Below, in pieces: positions 36,051 through 44,877 of a stretch of DNA of 64,000 nt (position 1 is its first letter; every line of letters starts with the position of its first letter). The notes beneath the pieces were generated by a model that saw only the letters and a list, made by a program, of their open reading frames with translations, was not told where the DNA came from and made no database searches. The DNA is from Bacteroidales bacterium (GTDB taxonomy: Bacteria; Bacteroidota; Bacteroidia; Bacteroidales; GWA2-32-17), in contig JAOAFV010000017.1 of NCBI GenBank assembly GCA_026416095.1, positions 1 through 64,000 of the forward strand, written 5' to 3'. A program made the position numbers and the translations under genes.

Positions 36051-37323
36051 CAGGGTAGTAGTAACAGGAATGGGCGTTTTATCACCTATAGGTAACAATA
36101 TAAAAGAATTTACTGAAAATTTAAAATCTGGCATAAGCGGAATAAAATATATTCCTGAACTCAAAGATTTTGGTTTTCGTTGCCAAATTGGTGGACTTAT
36201 AAACTACTCCTTTGAATACGACGAGATATTAAGAAATTTTTTTTTAGAGTCTGCAAGTAAATTTGTAAAATACACAATTATTACGGCACATGAAGCATTT
36301 AAAACTGCAAATTTACAATTTGAATATGATCCCGACTCAGAACCCGACTTTGATACTGGGGTAATTATTGGAAGTTCAATTGGAGCAATAGATTACTACA
36401 TTAATACTATTTATCAAAAAGTTATTAATAAAGAAATAAGGAAACTTAGAAGTACAACAACAGAATATTCTATGATAAGCGCACCATCGGCAATTCTTGC
36501 TGGAATAATTGGTGCAGCAAATTATGTTGGGTTTAATTCATCGGCTTGTGCTACTGGATTAGAATCCATTATACTTGGCTATAATAGAATAAAAAATGGA
36601 GAAGCAAAGCGAATGATTACAGGAGGGGTAGATATATATTCTCCTTACGCATGGGCTGGCTTCGAAGCCTTACGTATTCTACCTATCGATTATAACGATA
36701 AACCAACTAAAGCAAGTCGTCCTATGAGCAAAAGTGCAAGTGGTTTTGTACCTGCCGAAGGCTGTGGTATAATTATTCTCGAAAATTTAGAGGTAGCCAT
36801 AAAAAGAAATGCACCAATTTTTGCCGAAATAATTGGTGCAGCAATAAATAGCGGTGGTCAAAGAAATGGCGGCTCAATAACAGCTTCCAATCCTCAGGGG
36901 TTAATAAGTTGTATTCAAAATGCTCTTCATAGTGCCAATATTAATGCACAAGAGATAGATTATATCTCAGGTCACTTAACTTCTACTTCAAACGACACAA
37001 AAGAAATATATTGTTGGGCAAAAGCATTAAACCGTTATAATGAAGACTTTCCTTATATTAATGCTTTAAAATCACTAACAGGTCATTGTCAAAGTGCCGC
37101 TGGTACCATCGAAACAATTGCTGCAATAATTCAAATGAATGAAAATTTTTTACATCCTTCACTAAACTGTGAAGATTTACACCCCGAAATAGAACACATT
37201 GTATCACACACTAAAATTCCTTTTTTTACAAAAAGTAACTTATATTTGCAAACTATAATAAAAGCAAATTTAGGGTTTGGTGATATAAATGCTGTTTTAA
37301 TACTAAAAAAGTTTAACTTATGA
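36043..37323 (+). CDS. FabF-like beta-ketoacyl-ACP synthase
   Basis: A 426-residue condensing enzyme of the KAS II class. The triad is complete: C169 in FNSSACATGLES, H311 in SGHLTSTSNDTKE and H348 after K343 in ALKSLTGHCQSAAGT. The N-terminal RVVVTGMGVLSPIGNN is typical. The first His motif reads GHLTSTSND in place of the usual AHGTGTPLND. It overlaps the FabZ-like gene by eight bases and the carrier protein by four. This extra, divergent copy in an operon suggests a specialised acyl chain and not bulk fatty acid synthesis. Confidence 0.9.
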   Translation: MTNRVVVTGMGVLSPIGNNIKEFTENLKSGISGIKYIPELKDFGFRCQIGGLINYSFEYDEILRNFFLESASKFVKYTIITAHEAFKTANLQFEYDPDSEPDFDTGVIIGSSIGAIDYYINTIYQKVINKEIRKLRSTTTEYSMISAPSAILAGIIGAANYVGFNSSACATGLESIILGYNRIKNGEAKRMITGGVDIYSPYAWAGFEALRILPIDYNDKPTKASRPMSKSASGFVPAEGCGIIILENLEVAIKRNAPIFAEIIGAAINSGGQRNGGSITASNPQGLISCIQNALHSANINAQEIDYISGHLTSTSNDTKEIYCWAKALNRYNEDFPYINALKSLTGHCQSAAGTIETIAAIIQMNENFLHPSLNCEDLHPEIEHIVSHTKIPFFTKSNLYLQTIIKANLGFGDINAVLILKKFNL

Positions 37324-37580
37324 ATAATAACGAGATTAAAGAAATTGTGTTGAACATAATTAAAAAGTACACTTTAAAAAAAGAAGAACTAGAAAATTTG
37401 CCAGAAAATCCGCATATAATAAACGATTTAAAAATTAATTCAGCACGAATTGTTGAGATCATTATCGACATTGAAGAAAAATTTAACATCGAAATAGAAA
37501 ATGAGCTACTAAAAAAAATTAACTACTTAAACGATATAATTGACATTATTAAATCAAAAGTAGAGAAAAAAAACAATTAA
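37320..37580 (+). CDS. Acyl carrier protein
   Basis: An 86-residue carrier protein. The phosphopantetheine site is S41 in INDLKINSARIVEI. The usual DSL motif is NSA here, but the Ser is kept, as are the following helix (EIIIDIEEKF) and the acidic character. It overlaps the ketosynthase gene by four bases, so the FabL, FabZ, FabF and ACP genes form one translational block. Its divergence from housekeeping AcpP fits a dedicated carrier for this pathway. A GT2 gene follows after 58 bases. Confidence 0.85.
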   Translation: MNNNEIKEIVLNIIKKYTLKKEELENLPENPHIINDLKINSARIVEIIIDIEEKFNIEIENELLKKINYLNDIIDIIKSKVEKKNN

Positions 37581-37638
37581 TAAGTTTTACTAACATTGTA
37601 AGAAATTAAAGAAAATGATAAAATTTAATTAACTCAAG

Positions 37639-38586
37639 ATGAAAAATTCTAGTGTTTCCGACATAACCATTGCAATATTTTCACACAATCATTTTAATAC
37701 AATAGAAAAAGCCATTGAAGGCATATTGCATCAAAAAACAAAATATTCCTATACAATATATTTAGTTGACGATGGTAGTAGCGATGGCACACAAGATATC
37801 ATTCACAAATACAGCCAACAATACCCAGATATAATAAGACCTTTAATATTTAAAGAAAATGAAGGTGTATTTAAGCGAGCAGTACAAATATATATAAGCT
37901 CTAAAAGCAAGTACCTGAGTTGGCTCGATGCAGATGATTATTGGATATATGAATATAAACTCCAAAATCAAATAGATTTTTTAAATAAAAATCCAGATTT
38001 TGCAGGATGTTTTCACGATGCCAAAATTATCTCGGAATTTTCTTACGAAAACCCCTCAATTAATCAAATAATCTATTTTTATAAGTATTATAGTCAGTTT
38101 AACCATTACACTCCTATATTTTATCCATATCAATTACTTGAACGAAATATAATACCAACTGCATCATTAGTATTTAGAAATGTCGATTTAAACGAATTTT
38201 TCGAAAAATATAAAAAGTATAATCTAACTCAACATTCCTTAAGTTGGGCACTTCATCTTTACATAATAAAAAACAGTAAATTTTATTACTTTAACGAACC
38301 CTGGTCGGTATACTATGACCATAAAAAAGGTTATAGTAAAACAGAAAATAAAAAACTTTTTGTGTTAAACAATATAAAAATCTATAAGATTTTATCATCT
38401 GACAACTACTACAAGCATTACAAAAACAAAATATATCAAATGATTGCTCGCCACTACGAAGAGCTTTCATATTCAGAAACACCTATAAACATTGAATATG
38501 GATTTTATACACAATTGTATTATTTATTTTTTATAAAATCAAACATATGGTATTACATCCAGAGGGCATTAAAAAAACTAATTTAA
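37639..38586 (+). CDS. GT2-family glycosyltransferase
   Basis: A 315-residue GT-A-fold glycosyltransferase. It has ITIAIFSHNHFNTIEKAIEG, the nucleotide-binding LVDDGSSDGT, and the metal-binding WLDADDYW. These place it in family 2, inverting enzymes for surface glycans or glycolipids. No membrane segment is seen. It follows the acyl carrier gene by 58 bases and its 3' end overlaps the start of a decayed sulfotransferase by 40 bases, which indicates that glycosyl transfer and sulfation once worked on the same product. Confidence 0.88.
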   Translation: MKNSSVSDITIAIFSHNHFNTIEKAIEGILHQKTKYSYTIYLVDDGSSDGTQDIIHKYSQQYPDIIRPLIFKENEGVFKRAVQIYISSKSKYLSWLDADDYWIYEYKLQNQIDFLNKNPDFAGCFHDAKIISEFSYENPSINQIIYFYKYYSQFNHYTPIFYPYQLLERNIIPTASLVFRNVDLNEFFEKYKKYNLTQHSLSWALHLYIIKNSKFYYFNEPWSVYYDHKKGYSKTENKKLFVLNNIKIYKILSSDNYYKHYKNKIYQMIARHYEELSYSETPINIEYGFYTQLYYLFFIKSNIWYYIQRALKKLI

Positions 38587-39123
38587 TTTTTAGAAAAATA
38601 ACTTCTCCTTTCAGGTATTTACCAACTTACTTAATAATAGGTGGTCAAAAATGTGGTACAGCTTCTTTGTTTTATAATCTTGGAGCTCATCCACAAATTA
38701 AAAATTCTATTTAAAAAAAATTCACTATTTTGAACATAATTTTCATAGAACATTAAGCTGGTATAGGTCTTTTCCTCACTTAAAAGACCTCATTTGAAAA
38801 AAGCTGCTGTAGGCGAAGCTATTCCTACTTACCTTTTCCATCCACTGTGTGCCGAAAGAATATATAAAACCTTACCAAAATATAAAATTAATTGTTTTAT
38901 TACATAATCGTGTCGAAAAGAGCAATATCCCATTATTTTCAAGCAATAAGGAAAAAATAATGAAACAAGGAATATAAAAAAAGAATTATTATGCGATAAA
39001 GAAAATGTTAAGACTAATGAAATTTTAACTACAACTAAAATAGGGATAAAACTTTACAAAAACCGTGGCAAATATGCCGAACAATTAGAACGATATTTTA
39101 AGTTTACAGCAAAACTGGGATAA
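38547..39123 (+). pseudogene. Decayed sulfotransferase
   Basis: Plus-strand sulfotransferase broken by a stop and several frameshifts. The first piece (38547-38714) starts MVLHPEGIKKT and has the PAPS loop YLIIGGQKCGTASLFYNLGA. After the stop come KKIHYFEHNFHRTLSWYRSF, then in shifted frames AAVGEAIPTYLFHPLCAERI with YKTLPKYK, LIVLLHNRVE, RAISHYFQAIRKK, and finally LYKNRGKYAEQLERYFKF near 39050-39105. Every block occurs in the order of an intact enzyme of this family. It belonged to the same transcript as the upstream glycosyltransferase. Confidence 0.8.
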
Positions 39124-39261
39124 AATTCCCGAAATGGTTAATTTTTTCAACAAAAAAGGTATAACAATTTTTTTTAATAATGTTGATTTCCCTATAAAAT
39201 ATTCTTTACATAGCAAAGTTTAGCTGAATTATTTAAAATAAAAAACTTTTTAATATGCAAA

Positions 39262-39552
39262 ATGCCAAACTTTAATATGCTTAAAGAAAATCATAACGCT
39301 TATATGTCGCTGATAAAATACATTGATTATGTTGTAAAAAGTAATAAAAAATTTGAAAGTCTTCACTCAAAAATTAAATCAAGTAAAGAATTTTGTTTTA
39401 CTAATTCTTATAGGTGTACATTTTCGAAATTAAAACTTTGTTCCAAAGAGATTAATAATGCCGTGGAGCAATTACATAATGTAATCGCTACTTTTAATCA
39501 AGACTTATTAGAAACAAAATTAATATCTCTCTATAAAATACCCGATTATTAA
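39262..39552 (+). CDS. Hypothetical protein, doubtful
   Basis: A 96-codon open frame between the sulfotransferase remnant and a convergent radical SAM gene. It is rich in Lys, Asn and Ser, without signal peptide, membrane segment or recognisable domain. It may be a small gene or the remains of a larger one. The flanking DNA is full of stops, and no promoter was found. Confidence 0.3.
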   Translation: MPNFNMLKENHNAYMSLIKYIDYVVKSNKKFESLHSKIKSSKEFCFTNSYRCTFSKLKLCSKEINNAVEQLHNVIATFNQDLLETKLISLYKIPDY

Positions 39553-39620
39553 AGATTAATTCTTTTAAACAACGATGAAGATACCAATTTTTTTAAAGTA
39601 GCTTAAAAAATTCTTATAAT

Positions 39621-40925
39621 TTAAATTTCAACTTTCTCAATGTTTCTAAGTAAGAATAAAAGAAAATCATTTTCTCTAACCTCTAATTCTAAAAACAAAC
39701 GCTCAACTGGAAGGAGTAATAATGCTTTATAAAAAAGTAATAATTCAGTTTTGTTTAACTGATTTGTTATATCATTTAATTTTTTTGCAAATTCATATCT
39801 TTTCAGAAAAAAACATTCCTTATATCTATTAATAACAGCCTTGTATAACAATGGTATTCTATTTTTATTTACTATAATGAATTCATTTAGCGAGAGTATT
39901 TTCTTTAACGTACGTAACATCTCTTTCCATCTAATAAAATTATAGATATGTTCACCATTATTTTTAAAAGGATTATTAAGAACCAAGTATCTATAAATTT
40001 CTTTTATTTTCTCATACTTTAAGAGAAGTACAGAATGCTCAAAAGGATAAAAAACTTCGTTCAAAAAAATATTTACTTTTAGATCATTGAAGTATTTAAA
40101 TATTTCTGGTAATTCGTAAATATTATCTCTTAGAATACATGATTTTACATTAAAATGTGTATTATTTTCTTCTGTATAATTTTTAAATTTAAAAAAATTA
40201 TTCATAACAATTTCAAATTTCAGACCTTTTCTTATTTTCTCATACGTACTTTTATTAATACTATCAAGAGATATAGTTATATTAAACTTAAGCTTACTTA
40301 AAATATTTTGCACTTTTTCGTTGTAAATCGATGCATTAGTATTCACCGAAACTTTTATATTTGGATTAGCAGAATGCAAAAAATTCCACAATTCATAATA
40401 TTCATTGATATAAAAAGGTTCGCCACCGCTAAATGAAATTTCTTTTAAATAAGGTAAGTACTGATTAAGTATTTCTTTTACTTTTTGAATGTTAACATTA
40501 ATAGATTCATCTTTAGAAACAACACACATTATACAATTGGAATTACAATAATTAAATAATTGAAGCTCAAATGATGTTGGAAAAAAATATTGTTTATTAT
40601 AAATCAAATTACTATATCTTCTCGCATAAACACTAAACAAATCTCCATCTTGTATTTTTTGTTTGCAAAAAAAACAACCAAAGTTTAAGCTCTTTGTTAT
40701 AATCGATTCTCTTATTTCTTTCAATTTTTCGCTATTCCAAATTTCTTGAATAGAATTATTAAGGTAATCGCCAATTTTTATCTTATTGGCAAAACAACAA
40801 TAAACATTTCCTTTGTAATCGAAATATAAATTACAGAAAGGGGCTTTACATAACATTTGTTGTTTTGTTTCACACAAAAATTTTTTGACATTAATTTTGT
40901 AAATAATATTTTTAAGTAAACTCAT
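39621..40925 (-). CDS. Radical SAM protein with N-terminal SPASM-like cysteine domain
   Basis: A 434-residue radical SAM protein. A Cys-rich module comes first (MLCKAPFCNLYFDYKGNVYC, then CFANKIKIGDYLNNSIQEIW and CFFCKQ), followed by the SAM-cluster motif CNSNCIMC and SFSGGEPFY. This order, twitch/SPASM-like before the SAM barrel, is known in some radical SAM enzymes that modify peptides or sugars. The C-terminal third is long and unrecognised. It overlaps the O-methyltransferase gene by four bases, so these two act together. The substrate is not known. Confidence 0.85.
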   Translation of the reverse strand: MSLLKNIIYKINVKKFLCETKQQMLCKAPFCNLYFDYKGNVYCCFANKIKIGDYLNNSIQEIWNSEKLKEIRESIITKSLNFGCFFCKQKIQDGDLFSVYARRYSNLIYNKQYFFPTSFELQLFNYCNSNCIMCVVSKDESINVNIQKVKEILNQYLPYLKEISFSGGEPFYINEYYELWNFLHSANPNIKVSVNTNASIYNEKVQNILSKLKFNITISLDSINKSTYEKIRKGLKFEIVMNNFFKFKNYTEENNTHFNVKSCILRDNIYELPEIFKYFNDLKVNIFLNEVFYPFEHSVLLLKYEKIKEIYRYLVLNNPFKNNGEHIYNFIRWKEMLRTLKKILSLNEFIIVNKNRIPLLYKAVINRYKECFFLKRYEFAKKLNDITNQLNKTELLLFYKALLLLPVERLFLELEVRENDFLLFLLRNIEKVEI

Positions 40926-41551
40926 TTTTTCATAATTAAAGTTATACCATCTCTAAATGGCAAGATAGTTGCAGTAACTCTATTATCGTTTTTAACGATT
41001 TCATTAAATAATTTTATACCTTTTGTTTTATTATCTATATCGTTAGTAGTAACAACTTTCCCAGCCCATAACGTATTATCGGCAATAATTACTCCTCCTT
41101 TTTTCACTTTATCAATTGTTACATTGTAATAAGATGGATACTCATCTTTATCTCCATCAATGTAAACCAAATCAAAGGTATCGTTTAATTTAGGAATAAT
41201 TTGAATAGCATCACCTATAAGCAATTTTATTTTCTTATAAAAAGGTGTATCTTTAATATGTTCATATATAAAATCTTCAAGTTCATCGTTTTTTTCTATA
41301 GTATACAATATACCGTTTTTTTTTAACCCTTCTGCTAAACAAAGAGCAGAATACCCTGTAAACGTTCCTATTTCCAGTATTCTTTGTGGCTTTATGAGTT
41401 TACTCAAAAAACTCAAAAACCTGCCCTGAATATGACCACATATCATTCGTCCATTATATATTTTCTCAATTGTATCTCTGTGTAATTTTTTCAAATAATC
41501 TTTTTCTGGTTCTATGTTTTCGGTTATATATTCTAACAACTCCCTGTTCAT
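40922..41551 (-). CDS. Class I O-methyltransferase (caffeoyl-CoA/COMT-like)
   Basis: A 209-residue SAM-dependent O-methyltransferase of the PF01596 family. The SAM motif is RILEIGTFTGYSALCLAEGL. The metal and acidic pocket is LVYIDGDKDEY and GVIIADNTLWAGKV, all typical of the metal-dependent COMT type. The gene is first in a minus-strand pair with the radical SAM protein. It probably methylates a hydroxyl on a small molecule, but the substrate is open because bacterial members are very broad. Confidence 0.9.
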   Translation of the reverse strand: MNRELLEYITENIEPEKDYLKKLHRDTIEKIYNGRMICGHIQGRFLSFLSKLIKPQRILEIGTFTGYSALCLAEGLKKNGILYTIEKNDELEDFIYEHIKDTPFYKKIKLLIGDAIQIIPKLNDTFDLVYIDGDKDEYPSYYNVTIDKVKKGGVIIADNTLWAGKVVTTNDIDNKTKGIKLFNEIVKNDNRVTATILPFRDGITLIMKK

Positions 41552-41718
41552 TATAATTCAAACATTATTAATTCACAAATATTATTAACATTTAACAATG
41601 ACATTAGCCTAAAAAAAAACTACTACTAATCAATTTTTTATAAAATAATGATTTTTTTCAAAAAAAATAAAAATAATTGTTTCTTTTAACAAAAAAAAAG
41701 ATATTTGAGTTTCATAAA

Positions 41719-42774
41719 ATGTACCTTTCTCTTAAAGATAGAATTAATATTTTAGCAGAAATAGGAGAATTTATAAGAAGGTACTTTACTAATAACCTCG
41801 ATAACAATACTTATTACGAATTTAATAAAATAATCACAGAAGAAAAAAATCATAACTATTGGTTCACCGAAGACAATGTAATTTTTGCTTTAAAATACTG
41901 GGCAAAAATATTAACAAAAGAAAATATTGAAACATGGATAACACCTTACTTACCTAAAATTGAGCAAGTTTTTCCAAAAACCATTGCAATTATTGCAGCT
42001 GGTAATATTCCTTTAGTATGCTTTCACGACGTAATATGTTCGTTTATCGCAGGGCATAAAACAAAATTAAAACTTTCAAAAAAAGATTCAAGGATATTAA
42101 AATTTATATTAACACATTTTTTCAATAAAAATCCTATATTAGCAAATTACATAACCTTAATCGAAGAAGAATTTCTAAAAGAGTTTGACGCAATAATAGC
42201 AACTGGAACAAATAATACTATTAAGTATTTCGAATACTATTTTGGCAAATATCCTCATTTATTCAGGCACAGCCGACATAGTATTGCTGTTTTAACAGAA
42301 GAAGAAACTGCCGAAGAATTAGAACTACTCTCTAACGATGTCTTTATATACTTTGGTTTAGGTTGTCGCAATGTCACTAAAATATATGTACCACAAAATT
42401 ATAATTTCAATAAATTAATCAACGCATTTAATAAGTGGAGTAATATTATATATAACCATCATTATGCTAATAATTACAATTACCATAAAGCAATATATCT
42501 AATTAACCAAGAAAAATTCATAGATACTGGCTTTTTAATTTTAAAAGAAAATAAACAAATTTCTGCTTCAGTAGGCGTATTATTTTATGAATACTACGAT
42601 AACTTTAAAAACTTGGAAGAAAAAATAAAACTCGAAAAAAATAATATTCAATGTATTGTTTCAAAAAAAAATGTTTTATTTTTGCCAACAGTTTTTTTCG
42701 GAAAAACCCAAGAGCCAAATTTATGGGATTATGCCGATAATATTGATACTATTAATTTTTTGATAAATATTTAA
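41719..42774 (+). CDS. LuxC-like acyl-CoA reductase
   Basis: A 351-residue protein of the LuxC/acyl-CoA reductase family, which reduces fatty acyl-CoA or acyl-ACP to the aldehyde with NADPH. The nucleophile is C216 in FIYFGLGCRNVTKIYVP, and the cofactor region contains AIIAAGNIPLVCFHDVICSF. The ATG at 41719 starts MYLSLKDRINIL; the frame is open 14 codons more upstream without support. Four bases separate it from the next gene. It is common as a core gene in Bacteroidota, so a link with the adjacent acyl operon is not required. Confidence 0.88.
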   Translation: MYLSLKDRINILAEIGEFIRRYFTNNLDNNTYYEFNKIITEEKNHNYWFTEDNVIFALKYWAKILTKENIETWITPYLPKIEQVFPKTIAIIAAGNIPLVCFHDVICSFIAGHKTKLKLSKKDSRILKFILTHFFNKNPILANYITLIEEEFLKEFDAIIATGTNNTIKYFEYYFGKYPHLFRHSRHSIAVLTEEETAEELELLSNDVFIYFGLGCRNVTKIYVPQNYNFNKLINAFNKWSNIIYNHHYANNYNYHKAIYLINQEKFIDTGFLILKENKQISASVGVLFYEYYDNFKNLEEKIKLEKNNIQCIVSKKNVLFLPTVFFGKTQEPNLWDYADNIDTINFLINI

Positions 42775-42778
42775 AGCT

Positions 42779-43921
42779 ATGATATACAAATTTAGAGCTA
42801 CTATCGACGAAGACAAAGAATTTATGATGGACATAGAAATTAAAGACAACTCCACCTTTTATGATTTCCATACTTTTATCCAAGAAGAATTAGAATACGA
42901 TAAAAGTTATCTTGCTTCGTTTTATATTGCTTCTCATAGCTGGCGGCCACTCATCGAAATTCCACAAATAATAATAAATCCCGACTCAGAGAAAAAAGTA
43001 TGTACAATGGAGAATGCTATCTTAAAAGACTATATAAAAGATGCTCATCAGAAAATTTTATATCTTTTTGATAATATTTACAATAGATACTTAAAACTTG
43101 AACTTATTGAGACCAAAGATGAAAATCCTGACCTTTACTATCCTATATGCACAAATTTTAAAGGAAAAATTCCTCCTCAAATTGGCCCTGTTTACACAGA
43201 AAATGAAAACGACGATATAAATTTTTCAAAATCAGCATATTTTACAAGAATCATTGAAAACGACATAGAAGACGATATAAATATTGCTATTTCCGACAGC
43301 TTAAGTATGCCCGATGTTTCCGACGATTTAATATTAGAAGAAGATATACAATCAACAGCAAGCGATATATCTCAAAATGAAATTGACGACGAAGAAGCTG
43401 AAACAATTATAACAAGCCTACCAGAAGATTATCTCGACGATGAAGCTTTTGATGAATTTATCACAAAAAGAAGAGCAACTAACAGAGTAGATAAAAGAAA
43501 ATTAACTAAAGAAACGCTTCAACAAAAGCCAGAAAGCAATCAAAAAACAAATTCAAAAGCTAAAACAAAATCTGAAAAAAAATTACAAAAAGCAAATAAA
43601 ACCACAGGAAAAATAAAAGGCCAAAAAGAAAAATTAAATAAAGACGCAAATGAGTCAAGTAAAACAAAAGCTAAACCTTTAAAAGAAGCAAAAACATTAG
43701 ATAAAACAACAAAAAAGACACCCGATAATATCAAAAATAAATCTAAATCTGATTCAATTAAATCAGCTGAAGATTCTAGAAAAAAAATAAAAATTAAAGA
43801 AAATAAGCAAAAAAAGTCGTTATTACCAAAAAAAGAAACAAGTTCAAGCAAAACAGTAAATGAAGAGACAAAGAAAAATAACAAAACAAAATCTAAAGAG
43901 TCTGGGAAAAAAAAGAAATAG
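42779..43921 (+). CDS. pRiA4b ORF-3-like protein with acidic middle and lysine-rich tail
   Basis: A 380-residue protein. Residues 1-140 are a PF07929-type domain (plasmid pRiA4b ORF-3-like), seen as MIYKFRATIDEDKEFMMDIE, TFYDFHTFIQEELEYDKSYL and QKILYLFDN. Function of this family is unknown. Residues about 150-220 are strongly acidic, and the last 150 are an alanine-, serine- and lysine-rich disordered tail, with many KTK and KKS runs, as in histone H1-like proteins. The tail suggests nucleic-acid binding. It lies four bases after the acyl-CoA reductase gene and three before miaA. Confidence 0.78.
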   Translation: MIYKFRATIDEDKEFMMDIEIKDNSTFYDFHTFIQEELEYDKSYLASFYIASHSWRPLIEIPQIIINPDSEKKVCTMENAILKDYIKDAHQKILYLFDNIYNRYLKLELIETKDENPDLYYPICTNFKGKIPPQIGPVYTENENDDINFSKSAYFTRIIENDIEDDINIAISDSLSMPDVSDDLILEEDIQSTASDISQNEIDDEEAETIITSLPEDYLDDEAFDEFITKRRATNRVDKRKLTKETLQQKPESNQKTNSKAKTKSEKKLQKANKTTGKIKGQKEKLNKDANESSKTKAKPLKEAKTLDKTTKKTPDNIKNKSKSDSIKSAEDSRKKIKIKENKQKKSLLPKKETSSSKTVNEETKKNNKTKSKESGKKKK

Positions 43922-43924
43922 TTT

Positions 43925-44836
43925 ATGACAATTCCCAGACCTAATCTTGTAGTGATAAGTGGTCCTACAGGAGTAGGTAAATCTGAAGTAGCTTTTCAGC
44001 TAGCACAAAAATTTAATAGTATTATTATTAGTGCCGATAGCAGACAGTTTTACAAAGAAATGCTTATTGGCACTGCAATACCGCCAGATGAGTATCTAAG
44101 AAAAATACCACATTATTTCATAAGATTTATTTCTATAAAGGATTATTATAACGCTAACAAGTACGAGAAAGATGTGTTGGCATTATTAGACGATTATTTT
44201 AAGAAAAATAATATTGCTTTCTTAGTTGGTGGTTCTGGCCTATATATAGATGCTGTTTGCTATGGAATAGATGAAATGCCCGATTATGACCCAAATTTAA
44301 GAAATTACTTAATTAAACAATGTAATATATATGGATTATCATGGTTAAGAAAGCTCTTATTATATTACGATAAAACAACATATCAACATATTGATCTGAA
44401 TAATAAAAACAGAATGCTCAGAGCAATTGAAGTATCTATTTTATCTGGAAAGCCATATTCTACAGTCATTACTAAAACTAAAAAGCAAAGGTATTTCAAT
44501 ATAATTAAGATTGCTTTAAATACCAACAGAACCCTATTATATAATAAAATTGATAGCCGTGTCGATCAAATGATCGAAAGAGGATTAATTCAAGAAGCCA
44601 AGGAACTTTATAATTATAAAAATTTAACTCCCCTTAATACTTTTGGATATAAGGAGCTTTTTTTGTACTTCGACGGAATATACTCTTTAGACGAAGCAAT
44701 AAAAAAAATAAAATTTAACACTCATAAATATGCAAGAAAACAACTAACATGGTTAAAACGCGATAAAAATTATAATTGGTTTGAGCCAACAGATACTAAT
44801 AAAATTATTAACTTTATTTTTAAAAGTTTAAAATAA
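43925..44836 (+). CDS. miaA: tRNA dimethylallyltransferase
   Basis: Transfers a dimethylallyl group to A37 of tRNAs that read UNN codons. The 303-residue protein has the P-loop GPTGVGKSE near residue 12, the substrate block ISADSRQFYKEMLIGTA, and the VGGSGLYIDAV motif. C-terminal features include RMLRAIEVSILSGKP and a KYARKQLTWLKRD tail. It lies in the transcript starting at the acyl-CoA reductase gene, three bases behind the pRiA4b-like gene. Confidence 0.95.
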   Translation: MTIPRPNLVVISGPTGVGKSEVAFQLAQKFNSIIISADSRQFYKEMLIGTAIPPDEYLRKIPHYFIRFISIKDYYNANKYEKDVLALLDDYFKKNNIAFLVGGSGLYIDAVCYGIDEMPDYDPNLRNYLIKQCNIYGLSWLRKLLLYYDKTTYQHIDLNNKNRMLRAIEVSILSGKPYSTVITKTKKQRYFNIIKIALNTNRTLLYNKIDSRVDQMIERGLIQEAKELYNYKNLTPLNTFGYKELFLYFDGIYSLDEAIKKIKFNTHKYARKQLTWLKRDKNYNWFEPTDTNKIINFIFKSLK

Positions 44837-44842
44837 AATTCA

Positions 44843-44850
44843 TACTTTTG
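44843..44850 (+). promoter_or_regulatory. -7 promoter element of phoH-purC
   Basis: TACTTTTG matches TAnnTTTG and lies 27 bases before the phoH ATG, in the 41-base gap behind miaA. Confidence 0.45.
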
Positions 44851-44877
44851 TAAAATGAAAAATACTTTATTAGAAAA

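Noticed and set aside
39262-39552. RiPP precursor gene for the neighbouring radical SAM enzyme
   Set aside because: At 96 residues with no leader-core pattern, no Cys or Gly-rich core and a different strand and transcript, it does not look like a precursor peptide.
43540-43884. Hydrophobic 114-codon minus-strand frame
   Set aside because: It is the antisense of the Lys-rich tail; AAA and AAG codons read backwards give Phe and Leu.
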